A stretch of DNA of 64,000 nucleotides from Chaetorhynchus papuensis (lineage: Eukaryota > Chordata > Aves > Passeriformes > Rhipiduridae). The notes under the pieces were generated by a model. The model was not told the origin of the DNA. It ran no database searches and saw only the letters and a program-made list of their open reading frames with translations. This document shows, piece by piece, positions 61,081-64,000 of this stretch (positions are counted from its first letter, which is position 1; each line of letters begins with the position of its first letter). The stretch covers positions 124,001 to 188,000 of the forward strand of contig VWYX01001239.1 of assembly GCA_013396525.1 (NCBI GenBank), given 5' to 3'. The translations under genes and the position numbers were made by a program.

Positions 61081-63656
61081 GCATTAGATATGTGGACAGC
61101 TCACACATGCTGAAATTTGGGGCTGCCCTTCTTTACCCTGGTTATCTCCATAGCACACAGCCTGCTCAGGACAGATTCTCACCCCAACCATGAGGGATGC
61201 AATGACAATCACACCCAGCATCTCCTGTATGACAGCATCCCATGTGCCATCTCCATCTCCCTCCCAACCAGCTCAGGCAGTGCTGTTTGCTCATGGTGGT
61301 GTCATCTGCCCCTTGGTACTTCCCAAAAAGCCACAAGGCCACAGGGAACATATTTGGCTGGATCAGCACAGCTATACCCTGTGAAGCTAGAGCCCAATAG
61401 TCATAGTCCCAAGGCTCACATATCTTTGTTTCTCAGAAAAAAATGTACCTGGGCCATGTATTTGTGCTTGATGCTGCAATCTGTGGCTGCCCAGAGCTCT
61501 AGTTTGCTGTAGATATATTGCTACAGCCAGCCACAGGGCTTTCCAAAGGGACTGGCAGCAGCCACTCACTGCAGGAGACGCATGCTGAAGGTCACAAGCC
61601 TACTGTTCCCTGCAAAGCTCTTCCTTTGCAATGGCAAGAGCACATCCCAAGGGTGCTCAGGGCAAGAGAAAAGCAAGTGGTCCCCTGGAAAGCAGAGCCA
61701 GCAACCCACTGCCTTGATGCTCCATGGCTTTGTTTGATAGCACTGCAGAGATGGGGTGAGGTCCTGCCAGGAGCTCTGTTGCTTCTACTGGGCTTGATCT
61801 TCCTGGAACCAGGGTATTTTGGAGACCCTGTGCTTGGGTCTAATGCTGGCTTATGACTGGCTGTTGACCTGTGGGTTGAAAAGGTTTTGAGAAAGGGACT
61901 CATGGAGTCCAGTCTTCAGAGTCCAGAGACTGACCAGTAGGCTTGTAGGAAAAGGGGTTAAACCAGAGTAAGCTGGGCAGAATGAAAGAGGGTGCCACCC
62001 TGAAAGGAGAAAATGAGTGCAATTCTTTATGTCCTAGGATTTAGTGGCACAGTCCCTCCAAGGAACAACCAAATGTTCAATGTTGACACTCCTACATTGC
62101 TCTGAAGGAAAAATTCAGAGACAGACCACTTCCAGAAAGGTGGCTGTGCCCTGGAGGGTGGATGTCAGCCCTTCCCCATGCATCGGGCACCTCCTGGGAG
62201 ACTGCCAGTCTCTGAGAAAAGCCTGGCACACCTTAAAAATCAGGACCTTGGCAGCTTCTGGGCATCCCACTGGAACAGACAGGCCAGATTACAGGAGATT
62301 TAAATATCTTCCCTCAGGTTTTCTAGGGAGAGCTTGTGGGGCATTTTACCAACATCCACCCGAGACAAGGTTAAGTTACAATGAGCAGTAGTGTAGGCAA
62401 AATCTTTTGCATTTATGCATTTAAAGTTGATTAAATTAAAATTCTGGCAGTTAAATGAAAGAAAGACTACATCTTGGAAATTAAAACCCTGCCCTGGGAT
62501 GGGGAATTAGCCTCCAAAGCAGAAAGCCCATTTGAATACTTCTTCTGAGAAAACTGAGGCAGTGTCAGAGTCATGGCTATAGGGCTCTCTCCTCCACTTG
62601 TTTTCCAGTCTCATCCCAGTGAGTTTGGCATGGCAGCAGCAGAGTTGTCCCAGATGTTAAGCTCTGGAGACTTTAGGATTGTTTTAAATAATGTGGGCTG
62701 CCTGATTAGCTGAACCAACCTCTCTGCCAACACACTTGCCATGTATGGCAAGCACACTCCATTTTTGGCTTCAAGCACAATTTCTATGTCATCAATGCAA
62801 AAAATTAAGTGGGCACAGTATGTCATAAAGGTAAGAAAATAATCCAAACCTCCTACCTCACCAAAACACAAAAGAAATCCCTTATTTATTTAACATTACA
62901 GGAAAGAAACAATTTAAGCTACCAGCCACAAAGATAACACTAATTTAACTTGGTTGCTGTGAGCACTAGGAACTTGATACAGCAAGCTCCTCTGTGAGAA
63001 GGCAATTGTTTCTATTTTTGTAGGGTCTGGTATTCATGAGATTAAGCAAGATGCTCTGGATGCAGCCCCAGCTCCCTGGGTGCCTGTTTTTGGGCAGCAC
63101 TGCAGCAGCAGTGTTTTTCATGGTGCTAAGAGCCCAGTCAGTGGGAAGCTGTGTGCAGTGCAGTTTGATCTGGCAGAGAGCAAAAGGTGTCATGAATCAT
63201 TAAATAAAGCCAAAATGCCCATCCTGCATGAGACTTTTGCAATCTTGTTCAAAGGATTTAGGCAGTGTTTTTCCAGGGAGGAATACCAACCCTGTCTTTT
63301 TATGTCTCTCGCTCCCATCAAATTTTCATGGAGTGCTCCTCCCCTTTGCTTGAGCACTGGGATTTCTCTGCTGGTTCCAGGCTCAAGGCAAACAGGCACT
63401 CAGCAGTAAAGACTAAATTCAGCACATACCAAAGCCCATCACAAAATGTCAACTCTACAGTAGCAAATAGCTGCAGTCGCCTGAGCTGCTGCCCCTCTTG
63501 CTCCAAATGCCCACCTTCCTGGCATCTGCTAGGTAAGAGGAACAGCTGCTGGTGATTGACTTTGGAAGCAGGAGCTGCATGGTGATGCCAGACTGCCAGG
63601 GGCTGACCCCATCTTGCTGCTTTTCATCTCTTAATCCTAAAGTCTGGAGGCCTAGC
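61081..63656. other. intergenic, no gene recognised
   Basis: No supported gene. A minus-strand open frame at 62611-62871 (86 codons, opened by TTG) is discussed as a finding. Other frames look like chance. Confidence 0.4.
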
Positions 63657-63692
63657 AGGAGAGGGGAAAGTGACAGGAGAGGGGAAAGTGAC
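63657..63692. repeat. 18-bp perfect tandem duplication
   Basis: The unit AGGAGAGGGGAAAGTGAC occurs twice without a gap. It is purine-rich and likely a recent slippage duplication. Confidence 0.9.
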
Positions 63693-64000
63693 ATAAGTCC
63701 CCAAGCAAAACTGTGCTTGGGAAGTGACCAGATTTGTACCAAGCCCAGCCAGCACCATCACTACTGTTGGGCCTCCCAGGCTAATAAACTGAAGGTGGTC
63801 TGTGGCCAGCTTGATGTCAGCATGACATTCCTGGAACCCCACACTCATCCTTGTCTTCTGAGCTCCTGTGGTATGAGAAGCAGACAGCAAGGCACATTTC
63901 CCAATGCAGCTGATATAATTTCCAGCACTGCCAGTCAAAAAGGAAGACACGAATGGGCTGTGAAGAACAAAAGCACACGTGCATCTATTTTAAAACAGTT
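63693..64000. other. right-edge intergenic sequence
   Basis: Nothing recognised up to the window end. The next gene expected from vertebrate synteny, TNKS, is not seen. Confidence 0.4.

Noticed and set aside
1..64000. CRISPR arrays, bacterial operons, tRNA or rRNA genes
   Set aside because: None seen. The window is animal nuclear DNA with spliced genes.

Overview
The window looks like nuclear DNA of a bird. It holds two protein-coding genes whose spliced structure can be read directly, plus CR1 retrotransposon fragments of the avian type and a solo LTR of a family I recall from many neoavian genomes. The two genes are ERI1 (plus strand, seven coding exons, 1915-10955) and PPP1R3B (minus strand, coding exons at 46204-46191 and 43312-42421). 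They point towards each other. From memory, the same order (MFHAS1 - ERI1 - PPP1R3B - TNKS) occurs on human 8p23.1, so the window appears to be an orthologous vertebrate block, with MFHAS1 expected to the left and TNKS to the right.

Layout. 1-1560: left flank with a solo LTR on the minus strand (about 312-875). 1560-2250: CpG island, promoter and first exon of ERI1. 1990-10712: ERI1 introns and exons 2-7. 10956 to about 12260: ERI1 3' UTR with three candidate poly(A) signals. 12.3-39.9 kb: gene desert with two CR1 fragments and a few tandem repeats. 39.89-42.42 kb: inferred PPP1R3B 3' UTR. 42.42-46.25 kb: PPP1R3B. 45.76-46.66 kb: its CpG-island promoter, with a 37-38 bp GC-rich minisatellite just upstream. 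46.8-64 kb: intergenic DNA with three more CR1 fragments and short tandem repeats, and no gene that I can support.

Function. ERI1 is a DEDDh 3'-to-5' exoribonuclease that acts on histone mRNA stem-loops, 5.8S rRNA and small RNAs; all five catalytic residues are present. PPP1R3B (GL) targets protein phosphatase 1 to glycogen, and its PP1-docking motif, CBM21 domain and phosphorylase-a-binding tail are all visible. The two are neighbours but nothing in the sequence suggests a shared pathway.

The most useful observation is that splicing PPP1R3B exon 1 to exon 2 extends the reading frame by 15 codons. The resulting N-terminus resembles that of the paralogue PPP1R3C as I remember it. Other points are a minisatellite carrying repeated NF-kB-like motifs beside the PPP1R3B promoter, a possible poison exon in ERI1 intron 5, and a degenerate 90-bp tandem repeat at 30.5 kb. 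I found no clearly new biological system. Most open reading frames outside the two genes look like chance.
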